The position numbers and the translations under genes were made by a program. From Exiguobacterium acetylicum (GTDB lineage Bacteria; Bacillota; Bacilli; Exiguobacteriales; Exiguobacteriaceae): a DNA stretch of 64,000 nucleotides. Of this stretch, positions 45,745-58,645 are shown one piece after another. The notes beneath the pieces are model-generated. The model saw only the letters and a program-made list of their open reading frames with translations. It did no database searches and had not been told where the DNA came from. Positions within the stretch are counted from its first letter, which is position 1. Every line of letters begins with the position of its first letter. Where the stretch lies: NCBI RefSeq assembly GCF_022170825.1, contig NZ_CP081878.1:832001-896000 (forward strand). Reading direction: 5' to 3'.

Positions 45745-47802
45745 ATGCGCAAGGTTGGGGTCTGGGTCGGTCTTTTGACAGTAGTATTCTATCTCGTCGT
45801 ATCAACGATGATGTATGTCAGTGTTCGACCAGAAGCCTTGTCCGCAGAACCATTCTCAATTGCAGAAGAAGATATCCGGTCACCTTTAACGATTGAAGAC
45901 CGGACAGCGACGAATCAAATTAAGGAAAATTCGATTGCTGCAATCGAGAGTCAATATACGATCAAGCAAGAGTATGCAGCACAGCAAATTGATAAAGTCG
46001 AACAACTTTTTGCTAGTTTATCCGGTATAAAAAAAGCGGATGAAATTAGCAAAATCAAACAGCGACTCCGCGGAACGGAGGCAGCAACTCTTTTAAAGGA
46101 TGATGAGTTACGCTTGCTCGCGACATCTACCACATCATCCCGAGATACGACGCGAGATGTCGTCATCACAGCGATTGAAGAAGCGATGCGTCAACGCATC
46201 TCGTCCGACGGTGGTGAAGTAGCTGAGGCACGTGAGAATGCTCGAACTGATATCGAACGTTCGCCGTTGTCTTTTTCTTTAAAAGCGGTTGCTAAAGCGC
46301 TGACCGATCAACTGATCGTAACGAACTATGTTTATGACCCGGAAAAGACGGAGCAGCTCCGAAAACAGACGAGTGATAAAGTCGAACCGGTTATTATTTC
46401 TGAGGGAGAAGTGATCGTCAAGCGGGGAGAGGTCATTTCACAAGACGCCTATCGCCAGCTCCAACTCGTCGGTCTGATTTCCGACCGTCAGTCGTTGAAA
46501 CCGTTACTCGGTGCGATGCTTGTCAGTGCGCTGATGACTGCCTTTTTGTTTGGTTTCATCTATCGTTCGAAATTACGCTACGCTCAGATGGGGCGGATCC
46601 GCTTGTTCGGACTCGTCTATCTCGTCGTCAGTCTCCAATTACTCGTCATGTATGGTATGGCATTTTTGGCAGACGATATCAATCCGGCTCTTTACTTACT
46701 AACGCCGACAGCGTTTGCTGCGCTCGTTCTACGAAATTTGTTGAATGAACGGATTGCGTTATCGAGTACGCTCTTTACGGCACTCGCCGGAACATTTTTC
46801 TATAGTACGAATCAAAACTTCAGCTTTAATGTTGCAATCTATTTATTAGTTGGTGGTTTAGTCGCGACGTTTTTCCTGCGCTCTAGTTTGTCACGGCGTC
46901 GTATTTTCATGAGCAGTATTTCGATTGCTGGAGCAAATATCGCGATTTTCTTAGCGTTCGTTTTGTTACGAAGTGGTACGTTTGAACCGCGAGAAACCCT
47001 GATTTTAATCGGCTTTGCGATTGCTAGTGGTATCTTGAGTGCCGTTCTTGCGATTGGGTTGTTACCGTTTCTTGAGATGACATTCGGCATCTTAGCGCCG
47101 ACGCGATTACTTGAACTACTCAATCCAACGCATCCACTGCTGAAAAAGCTTTTGGTCGAAGCGCCTGGAACGTACCATCACAGCATGATGGTCGCAAATT
47201 TAGCGGAAACCGCTTGCGAAGCAATCGGGGCAGATGGCTTACTTGCACGAGTCGGAGCTTATTATCATGACTTAGGGAAAACGCGACGACCGCTCTACTT
47301 CATTGAAAATCAGCATGGACGTAATCCGCATGATCGACTTCAGCCCGAAGAGTCAGCACGTGTCATCTTGGCACATACGGAGGACGGTGTTGAACTGCTC
47401 GAAGACGCAAAACTTCCTGCAGCAATCATCGATATTTGTCGTCAGCATCATGGCACCTCTCTGCTTCGGTACTTTTATGTCAAGGCAGCAGAACAGGGTG
47501 AGGTCGATGAAGAGACATTCCGTTATACGGGACCAAAACCACAAACGCGTGAAGCAGCGGTCATCATGATCGTCGACTCAATTGAGGCGGCTGTTCGTTC
47601 GATGAAAGCTCCTTCGGAAGAAGGAATTCGGGACTTGGTCGCGAAAATCATTCGTGAAAAGATGATGGATGATCAGTTTGCGGAATGTGACATTACGACG
47701 CGTGAGATTTACCGTGTCGGTGAGAGTGCGTGCCATACCTTATCCGGTTTGTTCCATGAACGAATCGAGTATCCAGAATTAAAGAAAGAGGCAACGACAT
47801 GA
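45745..47802 (+). CDS. pgpH: c-di-AMP phosphodiesterase PgpH (7TM-HD)
   Basis: Membrane phosphodiesterase of 685 residues that degrades cyclic di-AMP to pApA. TM1 is at residues 5-25, a large extracellular 7TMR-HDED domain spans about 40-255, and seven helices follow (about 260-455). The cytosolic HD domain has PGTYHHSMMVANLAE, GAYYHDLGKTRRP and CRQHHGTSLLRYFY as its metal ligands. Position between phoH and ybeY is conserved in Bacillales. The stop overlaps the ybeY start. Confidence 0.94.
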   Translation: MRKVGVWVGLLTVVFYLVVSTMMYVSVRPEALSAEPFSIAEEDIRSPLTIEDRTATNQIKENSIAAIESQYTIKQEYAAQQIDKVEQLFASLSGIKKADEISKIKQRLRGTEAATLLKDDELRLLATSTTSSRDTTRDVVITAIEEAMRQRISSDGGEVAEARENARTDIERSPLSFSLKAVAKALTDQLIVTNYVYDPEKTEQLRKQTSDKVEPVIISEGEVIVKRGEVISQDAYRQLQLVGLISDRQSLKPLLGAMLVSALMTAFLFGFIYRSKLRYAQMGRIRLFGLVYLVVSLQLLVMYGMAFLADDINPALYLLTPTAFAALVLRNLLNERIALSSTLFTALAGTFFYSTNQNFSFNVAIYLLVGGLVATFFLRSSLSRRRIFMSSISIAGANIAIFLAFVLLRSGTFEPRETLILIGFAIASGILSAVLAIGLLPFLEMTFGILAPTRLLELLNPTHPLLKKLLVEAPGTYHHSMMVANLAETACEAIGADGLLARVGAYYHDLGKTRRPLYFIENQHGRNPHDRLQPEESARVILAHTEDGVELLEDAKLPAAIIDICRQHHGTSLLRYFYVKAAEQGEVDEETFRYTGPKPQTREAAVIMIVDSIEAAVRSMKAPSEEGIRDLVAKIIREKMMDDQFAECDITTREIYRVGESACHTLSGLFHERIEYPELKKEATT

Positions 47803-48271
47803 ATATTTATATGACAGATGAAAACAATCGTCTAACGGAAAAGCAGCAACAACTTGTCGAATCGATTTTAATCTATACAGCGCAACAAGAAGAAGTCGAT
47901 CCAAATAGTGAGTTGTCCGTAACCTTCGTCTCAAACGATGAGATTCAAGAAATCAACCGTGAATGGCGTGGGAAAGATCAGGCGACAGATGTCATCTCCT
48001 TCGCAATGGAAGAACTCGGAGAAGATGAGATTGACTTTGGATTACTTGAAGATGAACCAATCGTCCTTGGAGACTTGATCATCTCGGTTGAACGGTGTCG
48101 CGAACAAGCAGCTGAATACGGGAATCATTTCGAGCGAGAACTCGGTTTCCTTGCCGTTCATGGGTTCCTCCATTTACTCGGTTATGATCACATTGAAAAA
48201 GCAGACGAGGAAGTCATGACGAAGCGACAGGAGGAGATCCTGCACCACTTCGAGTTATTCCGAGGCACATT

Positions 48272-48275
<4 letters not shown>
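47799..48275 (+). CDS. ybeY: Endoribonuclease YbeY
   Basis: Zinc-dependent RNase of 158 residues involved in 16S rRNA 3' end maturation and ribosome quality control. The metal-binding signature HGFLHLLGYDH is complete. NREWRGKDQATDVISFAME and LGDLIISVERCREQA are also typical. The ATG overlaps the pgpH stop, and the stop overlaps the dgkA start (GTGA), so the three are translationally coupled. Confidence 0.95.
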
Positions 48276-49971
<1,696 letters not shown>

Positions 49972-49974
49972 GCG

Positions 49975-50724
49975 ATGATCGATAAGGCGGAAGGGCTTGT
50001 ATTACGAACGGTCGTATATGGTGAATCGAATAAGATCGTCACGCTACTGACACGTGAATTCGGCAAGCTCGCCGTCATGGCACGTGGAGCGAAAAAGCCG
50101 GGCAGCCGCTTTAACGCGGCGAGCCAGCCTTTCGTCCGAGGCGTCTATATCTATCCACGGTCACGAGGTCTCGGTCAGTTGAAATCGGCAGATGTTATCA
50201 CGAGCCATGCGCATATCCGGCAAGATGTCGTCTTGATGGCATATGCGATGTATCTGCTTGAGCTTGCGGACAAAGCGCTCGATGAACGAGTGCCACAACC
50301 GGCGCTGTATGATTTATTCGTCGAAGGGCTAGAGGCGATGGATGACGGACTCGATCCAGACGTCGTTTCCTTCATCATCGAGTTACGTCTGTTGCGCCAT
50401 CTAGGGATTGCTCCTCACTTAAATGGATGTACGATCTGCGGGAGTGCTGAAGCACCTTTCGCTTTTTCGCTGCACCACGGGGGGCTACTCTGTCGCCGGC
50501 ATCGCCATGAGGATGAACACGCTATTTTCATGTCAGAAGCAGTCGCGAAGATGCTCTATGTGTTTTCCGTCTACGATTTTTCACGAATCGGTACCGTGAC
50601 GGTGAAGCCAGAAACGAAGCGTCTATTGCGTCAAATCATGGATGCCTATATGGAGCGCTACAGTGGGTTACGTCTGCGTTCAAAACGCGTCCTCGACCAG
50701 TTGATTGATTTCGGCAACGATTGA
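49975..50724 (+). CDS. recO: DNA repair protein RecO
   Basis: Recombination mediator of 249 residues that helps RecR load RecA on SSB-coated DNA. An N-terminal OB fold (AEGLVLRTVVYGESNKIVTLLTREFGKLAVMARGAKKPGSR) is followed by a helical domain with the zinc-finger CTICGS and a later Cys in LLCRRH. The ATG lies 3 bases after the era stop. The stop codon overlaps the -35 box of the glyQS T-box promoter. Confidence 0.94.
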   Translation: MIDKAEGLVLRTVVYGESNKIVTLLTREFGKLAVMARGAKKPGSRFNAASQPFVRGVYIYPRSRGLGQLKSADVITSHAHIRQDVVLMAYAMYLLELADKALDERVPQPALYDLFVEGLEAMDDGLDPDVVSFIIELRLLRHLGIAPHLNGCTICGSAEAPFAFSLHHGGLLCRRHRHEDEHAIFMSEAVAKMLYVFSVYDFSRIGTVTVKPETKRLLRQIMDAYMERYSGLRLRSKRVLDQLIDFGND

Positions 50725-50749
50725 CAGCAACAAGCGGGTTCGGTAGAAT
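50721..50749 (+). promoter_or_regulatory. SigA promoter of glyQS
   Basis: TTGACA at 50721-50726, 17 bases, TAGAAT at 50744-50749. The -35 box overlaps the recO stop codon, so the leader begins immediately after the gene. Confidence 0.82.
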
Positions 50750-50755
50750 GAATGC

Positions 50756-50976
50756 GGAAGAAGCAACTAAATGAACACGATGACGAAAAGGAGTACCGTC
50801 TTTTTCTCAATCAAGCGATTCCAGGGTGGTGTGAGCTGGAAGTGAGAGGGGCGCGAACGGCGTTTCGGAGTGTTCTTTGTCAAAAAGAGTGGCATGCGAT
50901 GCATGCAAGTAGGGTGGAACCGCGGGCTTGTCTCGTCCCTATGTGCAACGATTGTTGTACATAGGGGCGTTTTTTG
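50756..50976 (+). ncRNA. T-box riboswitch, glycine (glyQS leader)
   Basis: The leader carries the T-box sequence AGGGTGGAACCGCG at 50911-50924, which pairs with the uncharged tRNA acceptor end in the antiterminator. The terminator (50934-50949 with 50954-50969, seven T) follows at once. A small hairpin GCATGC/GCATGC lies just before the T-box. Uncharged tRNA-Gly should allow read-through into glyQS. I did not place the GGC specifier loop with certainty. The 5' end is set from the promoter. Confidence 0.93.
50934..50976 (+). terminator. Regulated terminator of the glyQS T-box
   Basis: A 16-bp stem with two G-T pairs and a GATT loop, followed by T7. Its left arm is continuous with the antiterminator region, as expected for T-box control. 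Confidence 0.92.
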
Positions 50977-51012
50977 CGTTCCCTAATCATTTTGGAGGTG
51001 AAAGTCGTGAAG

Positions 51013-51903
51013 ATGACAGTACAAGACATGATCTTGACATTACAAAAATTTTGGGCAGAACAAGGCTGCTTGACAATGCAAGCATACGACGTAGAAAAAG
51101 GAGCCGGTACGATGAATCCGATGACGTTCTTACGGAGTCTCGGACCAGAACCATGGAACGTCTGTTATACAGAACCATCACGTCGTCCGGCGGATGGTCG
51201 TTACGGAGAAAATCCGAACCGCCTGTACCAACATCATCAATTCCAAGTCATCATGAAACCATCGCCTGATAACATTCAGGAATTATACTTACAAAGTCTC
51301 GAGTTACTCGGCATCAACCCACTCGAACACGATATTCGTTTCGTAGAAGATAACTGGGAGAACCCAACGTTCGGTGCTGCTGGTCTCGGCTGGGAAGTGT
51401 GGCTGAACGGAATGGAAATCACGCAGTTCACGTACTTCCAACAAGTCGGTGGAATCGAGTGTAATCCAATCGCAGTAGAGATCACTTACGGAATTGAACG
51501 TCTCGCTTCGTACATTCAAGATGTCGAGAGTGTGTTTGATCTTGTTTGGACAGATGGTTTCAAATACGGTGATATCTTCTATCAACCAGAATTTGAACAC
51601 TCGAAGTATACGTTTGAAACATCAGATGTCGCCTTGCTCTTTACGTTATTCGATCAATACGAAAAAGAAGCGAATCGTGCTTTGGATGAGAACCTCGTTT
51701 TCCCAGCATATGATTACATCTTGAAATGTTCACATACCTTTAATCTCCTCGACGCAAAAGGAGCAATCTCTGTTACGGAACGAACAGGATTCATTCATCG
51801 TGTCCGAAACATGTCGCGTCGTTGTGCGCAAAGTTTCATCGAAGAACGGGAGCGTCTTGGCTTCCCATTGATCAAGTCGAAAGCAGGTGAGTCACATGCA
51901 TGA
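51013..51903 (+). CDS. glyQ: Glycine--tRNA ligase alpha subunit
   Basis: Catalytic subunit of the bacterial alpha2-beta2 glycyl-tRNA synthetase, 296 residues. [53 protein letters not shown] and [11 protein letters not shown] are typical of GlyQ. I chose ATG 51013, which matches the start of Bacillus GlyQ. GTG 51007 is better spaced from GGAGG (8 bases against 14) and would add two residues. It is controlled by the T-box. It overlaps glyS by 8 bases. Confidence 0.95.
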   Translation: MTVQDMILTLQKFWAEQGCLTMQAYDVEKGAGTMNPMTFLRSLGPEPWNVCYTEPSRRPADGRYGENPNRLYQHHQFQVIMKPSPDNIQELYLQSLELLGINPLEHDIRFVEDNWENPTFGAAGLGWEVWLNGMEITQFTYFQQVGGIECNPIAVEITYGIERLASYIQDVESVFDLVWTDGFKYGDIFYQPEFEHSKYTFETSDVALLFTLFDQYEKEANRALDENLVFPAYDYILKCSHTFNLLDAKGAISVTERTGFIHRVRNMSRRCAQSFIEERERLGFPLIKSKAGESHA

Positions 51904-53956
51904 ATTATTACTTGAAATCGGTTTAGAAGAGATGCCGGCTCGATTCGTCCTTCAATCGGAAACACAACTCAAGGAGCGCGTGACGCGTTTCCTCGGAGAA
52001 GCTCGGATTGAGTTCGCAAGCGTCGAATCATTCTCGACGCCACGCCGTCTAGCGGTTTACGTCAAAGGTATCGCAGCACGTCAAAGTGACCTCGAAGAGA
52101 CACTAAAAGGACCAGCAAAACGCATCGCAATGGATGAAGCAGGGAACTGGACGAAAGCAGCAGAAGGATTTGCACGCGGTAAAGGATTAACGACGGACGA
52201 TCTCTTCCTTGGGGAAGAAAAAGGAGTCGAATACCTCTATGCGACGCGTAAGGAAGTCGGACAAGCGACAGCCGATCTACTTCCTGGGCTAAAACAAGTC
52301 GTTGAAGCGATGACATTCCCGAAAAACATGCGCTGGAGCACACAATCACTGCGTTATATGCGTCCGATTCGTTGGTTGATCGCCTTGCTTGATGATCAAG
52401 TCATCCCGTTTGAAGTCGCATCTGTTGAGACAGGGCGGACGTCACGTGGACATCGTTTCCTCGGGCAAGATATCACGATTCTGCGTCCAAACGCCTATGT
52501 CGAAGCGCTTGCTGGAGAAAACGTCATCGTTAGTTACGAAGCACGTCGCCAGTTGATTGAAGAACAAATCGAAGCACTTGCAGCACGTGAGCAATTCGAA
52601 GTGCCAATCGATGCCTCTTTACTTGAAGAAGTCACGAACCTCGTCGAGTATCCGACAGCCTTGTTTGGCGCATTCGATGAAGCATATCTTGAGTTACCAG
52701 AAGAAGTTTTGATCACGACGATGAAAGAACACCAACGCTACTTCCCGGTCAAACGCAACGATACGTTGCTTAACTACTTCGTAACGGTACGAAACGGAAA
52801 TGCGACGCACATTGAAAACGTCGCACGCGGAAACGAAAAAGTCATCCGTGCCCGTTTGGCAGATGCACAGTTCTTCTATGAAGAAGATAAAAAAGCAGAC
52901 ATCGATGAACAAGCGAAACGTCTTGATAAAATCGTCTTCCATGAAAAATTAGGAACAACAGGTGAAAAAGTCCGTCGCGTGCGTCAGATGGCACTCGCAC
53001 TTGCCGATCGTGTCGGGGCAGATAAAACACGTGTCGAACGAGCAGGACAAATCTATAAATTCGACCTCGTCAGCCAAATGGTCTATGAATTTACGGAATT
53101 ACAGGGGCTGATGGGTGAGCGTTATGCGAACATGAAAAACGAGGACTCGGAAGTCGCTGCTGCGATTCGGGAACACTACATGCCACGCTTCGCGGGTGAT
53201 GCAAGTCCGGAAACGCCAACTGGAACGCTTTATGCAATTCTCGATAAAATGGATAGCGTCGCTGGATTCTTTGGTGTTGGCATGATTCCAAGTGGATCAG
53301 CGGATCCATATGCATTACGTCGTCAAGCACAAGGGATCGTTCAGATTTTATCAGATCGTAAGTTGAACCTAACCTTAACTGAACTGATTGCCTTCGTCGT
53401 TTCAGAACAGGTGGCAGCAGGTCTTTATGCGAAGGATGCCGAAGAAGTTCAAGCGGCACTACAAGATTTCTTTGCCCAACGCTTGAAGTACCGTCTATCG
53501 GAAATGAACTTCCGTCATGATGTCGTCGAAGCCGCTCTTGATCATACGTTAACGGTCGAAGCGAATGAACAGCGTGCTGCAATGCTTGAAGACGCGACGA
53601 AAAAAGAGTCATTCAAGAAAACGGTCGAACAACTAAGTCGTGTCTTGAACATCTCGAAAAAGGCAGAGCATGTAACAGCTGTCGATCCAGCGCTCTTTGA
53701 AAATGATGCAGAACGTGCGTTGCATGAGGCAATCGAGAAGGCGTTACCAGAAGTCGATCAAGCCATCGCTACACTCGACTACGAACGAGCACTGACAGCG
53801 CTCGAGACAACTGTTCCGTCGATCACGGCATACTTTGACGGTACGATGATCATGACGGACGACGAAACGGTCCGTACGAACCGTCTTAACGAAATGAAAC
53901 GATTTGCGGAAGCCATCGAATCAGTCGCTCGGTTCAATGCACTTACTTTAGCGTAA
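51896..53956 (+). CDS. glyS: Glycine--tRNA ligase beta subunit
   Basis: Beta subunit of glycyl-tRNA synthetase, 686 residues, which binds tRNA-Gly. [15 protein letters not shown] at the start, [30 protein letters not shown] and the HD-like and anticodon-binding C-terminal part are typical. The start ATG 51896 follows AGGTGA by 6 bases and lies within the end of glyQ. The in-frame GTG at 51887 overlaps that site. It is co-transcribed with glyQ and followed by ccpN. Confidence 0.95.
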   Translation: MHELLLEIGLEEMPARFVLQSETQLKERVTRFLGEARIEFASVESFSTPRRLAVYVKGIAARQSDLEETLKGPAKRIAMDEAGNWTKAAEGFARGKGLTTDDLFLGEEKGVEYLYATRKEVGQATADLLPGLKQVVEAMTFPKNMRWSTQSLRYMRPIRWLIALLDDQVIPFEVASVETGRTSRGHRFLGQDITILRPNAYVEALAGENVIVSYEARRQLIEEQIEALAAREQFEVPIDASLLEEVTNLVEYPTALFGAFDEAYLELPEEVLITTMKEHQRYFPVKRNDTLLNYFVTVRNGNATHIENVARGNEKVIRARLADAQFFYEEDKKADIDEQAKRLDKIVFHEKLGTTGEKVRRVRQMALALADRVGADKTRVERAGQIYKFDLVSQMVYEFTELQGLMGERYANMKNEDSEVAAAIREHYMPRFAGDASPETPTGTLYAILDKMDSVAGFFGVGMIPSGSADPYALRRQAQGIVQILSDRKLNLTLTELIAFVVSEQVAAGLYAKDAEEVQAALQDFFAQRLKYRLSEMNFRHDVVEAALDHTLTVEANEQRAAMLEDATKKESFKKTVEQLSRVLNISKKAEHVTAVDPALFENDAERALHEAIEKALPEVDQAIATLDYERALTALETTVPSITAYFDGTMIMTDDETVRTNRLNEMKRFAEAIESVARFNALTLA

Positions 53957-53977
53957 AGAAAAAGGACGGATGAGCCG

Positions 53978-54607
53978 ATGAAGTTAAATGAACGGCAAAA
54001 AAAGATACTCCAAATCGTTAAAGAGAATGGTCCAATCACGGGAGAGCAAATTGCTGCAGCGCTCTCCCTGACACGGGCGACGCTCCGACCCGATTTGTCT
54101 ATTTTAACGATGACCGGCATGTTAGAAGCACGTCCACGCGTCGGCTATATGTACGTTGGGAAGAAAAATGCTTCCATGCTTCACGAGAAACTCGACACCT
54201 TGACCGTCGGGGAATTCATGTCGTCGGCAAAGGTCATTCATGAAGGGATGACCGTGTACGATGCGATCGTCCACTTATTCTTAGAAGATGTCGGTTCCCT
54301 TTTCGTCGTCAGTAAGGATCACGCTTTAGTCGGTGTCTTGTCACGTAAGGATTTTCTACGTGCAGCAATCGGTAATCAAGAACTCGACTCGTTACCTGTC
54401 AATATCATCATGACACGGATGCCGAATTTAACGGTTTGTGAGAAGTCGGAGACGTTGATTGGTGCTGGTATGAAATTGATTGAAAAGCAGATTGATTCAA
54501 TGCCTGTCGTCGAAGAAGAGAACGGAGTCTTAAAAGTCGTTGGTCGAATGACGAAAACGAATATGACGAAAGTATTGGTCGCTTTAGCACGTGATGAAGA
54601 AATTTAA
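53978..54607 (+). CDS. ccpN: Gluconeogenesis repressor CcpN
   Basis: Transcription repressor of 209 residues. In B. subtilis CcpN represses gapB and pckA under glycolytic conditions. It has an N-terminal winged helix (QKKILQIVKENGPITGEQIA, LTRATLRPDLSILTMTG, RPRVGYMYVG) and two CBS domains (about 74-205) that sense nucleotides. The match to B. subtilis CcpN runs over its length. It sits between glyS and the pyruvate, phosphate dikinase regulator gene, as in B. subtilis. ATG with GGACGGATGAG upstream. Confidence 0.93.
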   Translation: MKLNERQKKILQIVKENGPITGEQIAAALSLTRATLRPDLSILTMTGMLEARPRVGYMYVGKKNASMLHEKLDTLTVGEFMSSAKVIHEGMTVYDAIVHLFLEDVGSLFVVSKDHALVGVLSRKDFLRAAIGNQELDSLPVNIIMTRMPNLTVCEKSETLIGAGMKLIEKQIDSMPVVEEENGVLKVVGRMTKTNMTKVLVALARDEEI

Positions 54608-54619
54608 GGAGGGTTCCTG

Positions 54620-55429
54620 ATGCGTCAACGGATTTATGTCGTGAGTGACTCTGTCGGAGAGACGTGTGAGCTCGTCGTCCGCGCAGCCGCTATCCAGTTC
54701 CCGGAGCAAGCCATCGAAACAGTCCGAGTCCCGTTCGTCGACGATGATCAAGTCATTTATGACTTGGTCCTCCACGCCAAGGAAGAGCAAGCGACGATCG
54801 CCTTTACGATCGTCCATGCGACGCATCGACGTCTGCTTGCAGATACAGCGCGTGCGCACGGTGTAAAAGCAATCGATCTTCTTGGTCCATTGCTCGATAC
54901 GATGGAAGATCGTTTGCAGATGCAACCGAAGGAAGAACCGGGATTGATCTATCGCTTGGATGAGGAGTATTTCCGGAAAATCGAAGCGGTCGAATTTGCT
55001 GTCAAATATGACGATGGACGTGATCCAAAAGGCATCAAACGGGCGGATATCGTCTTGATCGGGGTATCGCGTACATCAAAAACGCCACTCTCACAGTATC
55101 TGGCCTTGAAACGATATAAAGTAGCAAACGTGCCACTCGTACCCGAATCGATCCCACCGGAAGAGTTGTTCGATATTCCAAAAGAAAAGTGTTTTGGATT
55201 ACTCATCTCTCCTGAAAAGTTGATTGATATTCGCATGGAGCGATTGCGTTCTTTAGGACTCAAGCCAGAAGCGGCCTATGCGCAGATGGACCGAATCAAC
55301 CGTGAACTCGAATATGCACGTAACTTATACGAACGAATCGGATGCCAAGTCATCGACGTGACGAATAAGGCAGTCGAGGAAACAGCAAACCTAATATTGA
55401 CCGGAATTTCCGGGAAGGCGCATGACTAG
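54620..55429 (+). CDS. Pyruvate, phosphate dikinase regulatory protein (PDRP, YqfL)
   Basis: DUF299 bifunctional kinase/pyrophosphorylase of 269 residues. The family switches PPDK or PEP synthase by ADP-dependent phosphorylation of a Thr and phosphate-dependent removal. YVVSDSVGETCELVVRAAA starts the protein. The P-loop lies at residues 148-156 (GVSRTSKTP). FAVKYDDGRDPKGIKRADIV and YARNLYERIGCQVIDVTNKAVEETA are typical. It lies 13 bases after ccpN, which fits joint control of the phosphoenolpyruvate node. In B. subtilis YqfL modulates CcpN activity. Confidence 0.93.
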   Translation: MRQRIYVVSDSVGETCELVVRAAAIQFPEQAIETVRVPFVDDDQVIYDLVLHAKEEQATIAFTIVHATHRRLLADTARAHGVKAIDLLGPLLDTMEDRLQMQPKEEPGLIYRLDEEYFRKIEAVEFAVKYDDGRDPKGIKRADIVLIGVSRTSKTPLSQYLALKRYKVANVPLVPESIPPEELFDIPKEKCFGLLISPEKLIDIRMERLRSLGLKPEAAYAQMDRINRELEYARNLYERIGCQVIDVTNKAVEETANLILTGISGKAHD

Positions 55430-55490
55430 TCAAGCAGTCAGGAACATAGTATACTTGTTTAGCTGATAAATGAGATAATGCCCTTTTTCT

Positions 55491-55524
55491 AATGAAACGG
55501 AACGAGTCATCGTTCCGTTTCATT
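55491..55524. other. 15-bp perfect hairpin upstream of dnaG
   Basis: AATGAAACGGAACGA at 55491-55505 pairs fully with TCGTTCCGTTTCATT at 55510-55524 around a GTCA loop. It lies 62 bases after the PDRP stop and 52 before dnaG. There is no T run after it, so it is not a standard terminator. It could stabilise or process the dnaG-sigA message. Confidence 0.6.
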
Positions 55525-55575
55525 GCGGGTATGGTCATGTAAGGATAAGTTCTCAAGGAAAGGGGAGAGGACGGA

Positions 55576-57372
55576 ATGAAGCGAATTCCTGATGAGGTCG
55601 TCGATCAGGTCCGCCAAGCTACGGACATCGTCGAATTGATTTCAGAACGTGTAGAATTAAAAAAACAAGGGAATCGATATTCAGGGCTTTGCCCGTTTCA
55701 TTCTGAGAAATCACCTTCCTTTTCTGTTTCTCCTGATAAAGGGATGTACTACTGTTTTGGATGTGGTGCAGGAGGAAATGCCATCACTTTTGTCATGGAA
55801 ACAGAAGGAATGAGTTTCAAAGAAGCCGTCTCCAAATTAGCAGACCGTAGCGACGTCACACTTCCTGAACTGGAGCCGGACCGATTCGAACAGTCGGAAT
55901 CGACACCAGAACAAGAAAAGAAGTTCCGGATGCGCGAAGCGCATCGGATCGTCACTGAGTTATATCATGAAGTGTTGATTCAAACGGAAGCGGGTGACGC
56001 GGGACGAATCTATTTAGAGAATCGTGGTATCCGGGAAGGTGCGATGCGCGAGTTCCGACTTGGTTATGCACCGGATCAAGACCGCTTTACTGTAGATTCG
56101 TTGACGCGTCGAGGGTTTGATCTAGATGAGATGGTCGAAGCGGGATTGATTTCAATCGGACGCGATGGCGATTATCGAGATCGATTCAATGGTCGAGTCG
56201 TATTCCCTATCTCTGATCGTGATGGCACGATTGTCGGATTTAGTGGACGATCGATTGATGGTCGTGATCCGAAATATGTCAATACAGCCGAAACACCTTT
56301 GTTCAATAAAAGTGAACTGTTATTCGGATTCGCCCAAGCACGAGGAGCAATGCGTAAAATCAAGCAAGTTGTCCTCGTTGAGGGGAATCTTGATGTTGTG
56401 CGTGTCGCTCAAGCGGGTATACCTTATACGGTAGCTTCTTTAGGAACATCCTTAACACCTGTTCACGCACAAAATTTAGCGCGGATCGTCGATGAAGTCA
56501 TAATTTGTTATGACGGAGACAAAGCAGGACGCGCTGCGACGCTAAAAGCCTTACAGTTGCTCGAAGCAGTTGCCGTCGACTGTTCCGTCATCCGTTTACC
56601 GGATGGTGAAGACCCTGACTCCTTCATTGGAAATCAGGGAGAAGAGACGTTTTTACAATGGATCGAACAAGAACGGGTTTCAAGTCTTGAATTCAAATCT
56701 TTTTATTTTCGACAAGGAAAAAACTTGCGATTAGAAGGAGAACGCGTTCGATATATTGAAACTATGCTTGAAGAGATTGGTCGAACATCCAATCCGTTGT
56801 TACGGGACATTTATCTAGGGAAACTTTCCGAGGAATTCAAACTTTCGAAAGACTCCTTGATTGCACAAGTGCGTCCAACCGTTCAACAACCGAAGAGAGA
56901 ACAAATCGTTTCCGATCGCCCAGCTGCTGTACCGACAGCACCTCCTGATCGAACTTTTGCGAACTGGAAAAAGGCAGAACGCTTCTTGCTTGCCTACATG
57001 ATCCGTTCAGAAGAAGTCAGTCTTGAAGTGCGAGAGCAACTAGGTGTCCAATTCAATGATCCGGCACACCAATTGATTGCCGGCAAGTTATATGAATTTT
57101 ACGGGACAGGTACGCAAGGAAGTCCAGATCGTTTTTTGACGATGTTGCACGATGCCTCCTTGCAACGAATCGTAGCAGATTTAGAGTTCATGTTGATGCC
57201 TGAATATGATCCTGATTTGCTCAGTCATTACATTCGTGCCGTCCAAAATGAACAGCAACGTCGATTGTTAGAAGAAGAAAAGTCACGATTGAATCAACAA
57301 ACAGATATCCGTGCCCAAGCGGAACTGATGCAGGCGATCATAGAACGGAAGCGTCGTTTAAAAGATCGATGA
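55576..57372 (+). CDS. dnaG: DNA primase
   Basis: Primase of 598 residues that makes RNA primers at the replication fork. The zinc-binding domain has [19 protein letters not shown] and [10 protein letters not shown]. The TOPRIM catalytic core has [16 protein letters not shown] and [15 protein letters not shown]. The C-terminal part binds helicase DnaC/DnaB. ATG 55576 follows AAAGGGGAGAGG. It is followed 34 bases later by sigA, the usual macromolecular synthesis pair (the rpsU partner lies elsewhere, at 41780). Confidence 0.96.
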   Translation: MKRIPDEVVDQVRQATDIVELISERVELKKQGNRYSGLCPFHSEKSPSFSVSPDKGMYYCFGCGAGGNAITFVMETEGMSFKEAVSKLADRSDVTLPELEPDRFEQSESTPEQEKKFRMREAHRIVTELYHEVLIQTEAGDAGRIYLENRGIREGAMREFRLGYAPDQDRFTVDSLTRRGFDLDEMVEAGLISIGRDGDYRDRFNGRVVFPISDRDGTIVGFSGRSIDGRDPKYVNTAETPLFNKSELLFGFAQARGAMRKIKQVVLVEGNLDVVRVAQAGIPYTVASLGTSLTPVHAQNLARIVDEVIICYDGDKAGRAATLKALQLLEAVAVDCSVIRLPDGEDPDSFIGNQGEETFLQWIEQERVSSLEFKSFYFRQGKNLRLEGERVRYIETMLEEIGRTSNPLLRDIYLGKLSEEFKLSKDSLIAQVRPTVQQPKREQIVSDRPAAVPTAPPDRTFANWKKAERFLLAYMIRSEEVSLEVREQLGVQFNDPAHQLIAGKLYEFYGTGTQGSPDRFLTMLHDASLQRIVADLEFMLMPEYDPDLLSHYIRAVQNEQQRRLLEEEKSRLNQQTDIRAQAELMQAIIERKRRLKDR

Positions 57373-57406
57373 CCTGCTGCATGATGTGGAAGGAGTGTAT
57401 GGTTCG

Positions 57407-58492
57407 ATGGCAGAAAAAGCAAGATCAGAAGCTGAATTACTCCGTCTCGCGAAAGAGGAACTCATCGCGCTCGGACATAAGAATGGTGAATTGTCACACC
57501 AAAAAATCGAAGACAAGCTGAGTTCGTTCGAATCGATGGATGCTCAGCAATTTGAGGAATTCCTACAGTTGCTGGAAACGGAAGGCATTAAAGTCAACAA
57601 TGACGGTACAGGAGACGAAAAAGAAGAGGCAGATCTAAACGATTTGTCAGTTCCTCCTGGTGTCAAAATCAATGACCCTGTCCGGATGTATCTAAAAGAA
57701 ATCGGACGCGTAGATTTGTTGAATGCAGAAGACGAAGTTGAACTCGCGAAACGAATCGAACAAAACGATGAGGAAGCGAAAAAACGTCTAGCAGAAGCAA
57801 ACTTACGTCTCGTTGTTTCGATTGCGAAACGTTATGTCGGACGCGGTATGTTGTTCCTAGACTTGATTCAAGAAGGGAACATGGGTCTGATTAAGGCGGT
57901 CGAGAAGTTCGACTATACGAAGGGTTATAAATTCTCGACGTATGCAACATGGTGGATTCGTCAAGCGATTACACGTGCGATTGCTGACCAAGCGCGTACA
58001 ATTCGAATTCCAGTTCACATGGTTGAAACGATCAATAAATTGATTCGTGTTCAGCGTCAACTCTTGCAAGATCTCGGACGTGAACCATCACCGGAAGAGA
58101 TTTCAAAAGAGATGGAGATCACACCAGAAAAAGTCCGTGAAATCTTGAAAATTGCTCAAGAACCGGTTTCACTTGAAACGCCAATCGGGGAAGAGGACGA
58201 TTCACACCTCGGAGATTTCATCGAGGATCAAGATGCGACGGCACCACAAGATGCCGCTGCATACGAGCTCTTAAAAGAGCAGCTCGAAGATGTCCTCGAT
58301 ACGTTGACGGATCGTGAAGAAAACGTTCTTCGTCTTCGTTTCGGACTTGACGATGGTCGGACGCGGACACTTGAAGAAGTCGGGAAAGTATTTGGCGTTA
58401 CACGTGAGCGTATTCGTCAAATCGAAGCCAAGGCACTTCGGAAATTGCGTCATCCAAGTCGTTCAAAACGCTTGAAAGATTTCCTCGATTAA
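57407..58492 (+). CDS. sigA: RNA polymerase sigma factor SigA (RpoD)
   Basis: Primary vegetative sigma factor of 361 residues. It has region 1.1 at the N-terminus and regions 1.2-2 with [51 protein letters not shown] and [20 protein letters not shown]. Region 3 and region 4 follow, with the helix-turn-helix [23 protein letters not shown] 57407 is chosen, with AAGGAG 11 bases upstream. The frame is open back to 57386. The short region 1.1 is typical of Bacillales. Confidence 0.97.
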   Translation: MAEKARSEAELLRLAKEELIALGHKNGELSHQKIEDKLSSFESMDAQQFEEFLQLLETEGIKVNNDGTGDEKEEADLNDLSVPPGVKINDPVRMYLKEIGRVDLLNAEDEVELAKRIEQNDEEAKKRLAEANLRLVVSIAKRYVGRGMLFLDLIQEGNMGLIKAVEKFDYTKGYKFSTYATWWIRQAITRAIADQARTIRIPVHMVETINKLIRVQRQLLQDLGREPSPEEISKEMEITPEKVREILKIAQEPVSLETPIGEEDDSHLGDFIEDQDATAPQDAAAYELLKEQLEDVLDTLTDREENVLRLRFGLDDGRTRTLEEVGKVFGVTRERIRQIEAKALRKLRHPSRSKRLKDFLD

Positions 58493-58524
58493 TTCAAAGT
58501 GTGAAGAATATATGAAATTTTAGT

Positions 58525-58573
58525 GGGAAGGAAGAAAAAAGTTTCGTTTTTTTCTTCCTTCCCTGTTTTTTTT
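58525..58573 (+). terminator. Terminator of dnaG-sigA
   Basis: A perfect 16-bp stem (58525-58540 with 58548-58563) with a 7-base loop, followed by eight or more T. Confidence 0.9.
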
Positions 58574-58645
58574 ACAGTAGAATAGTAACGGGGAATACCA
58601 TTCAGTCACCAACTTGGTTGGGTATAGAATATGGGGGGAATCCAA

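Noticed and set aside
50752-50964. 70-residue plus-strand ORF between recO and glyQ
   Set aside because: It lies inside the T-box leader and its terminator and has no ribosome site or protein-like composition.
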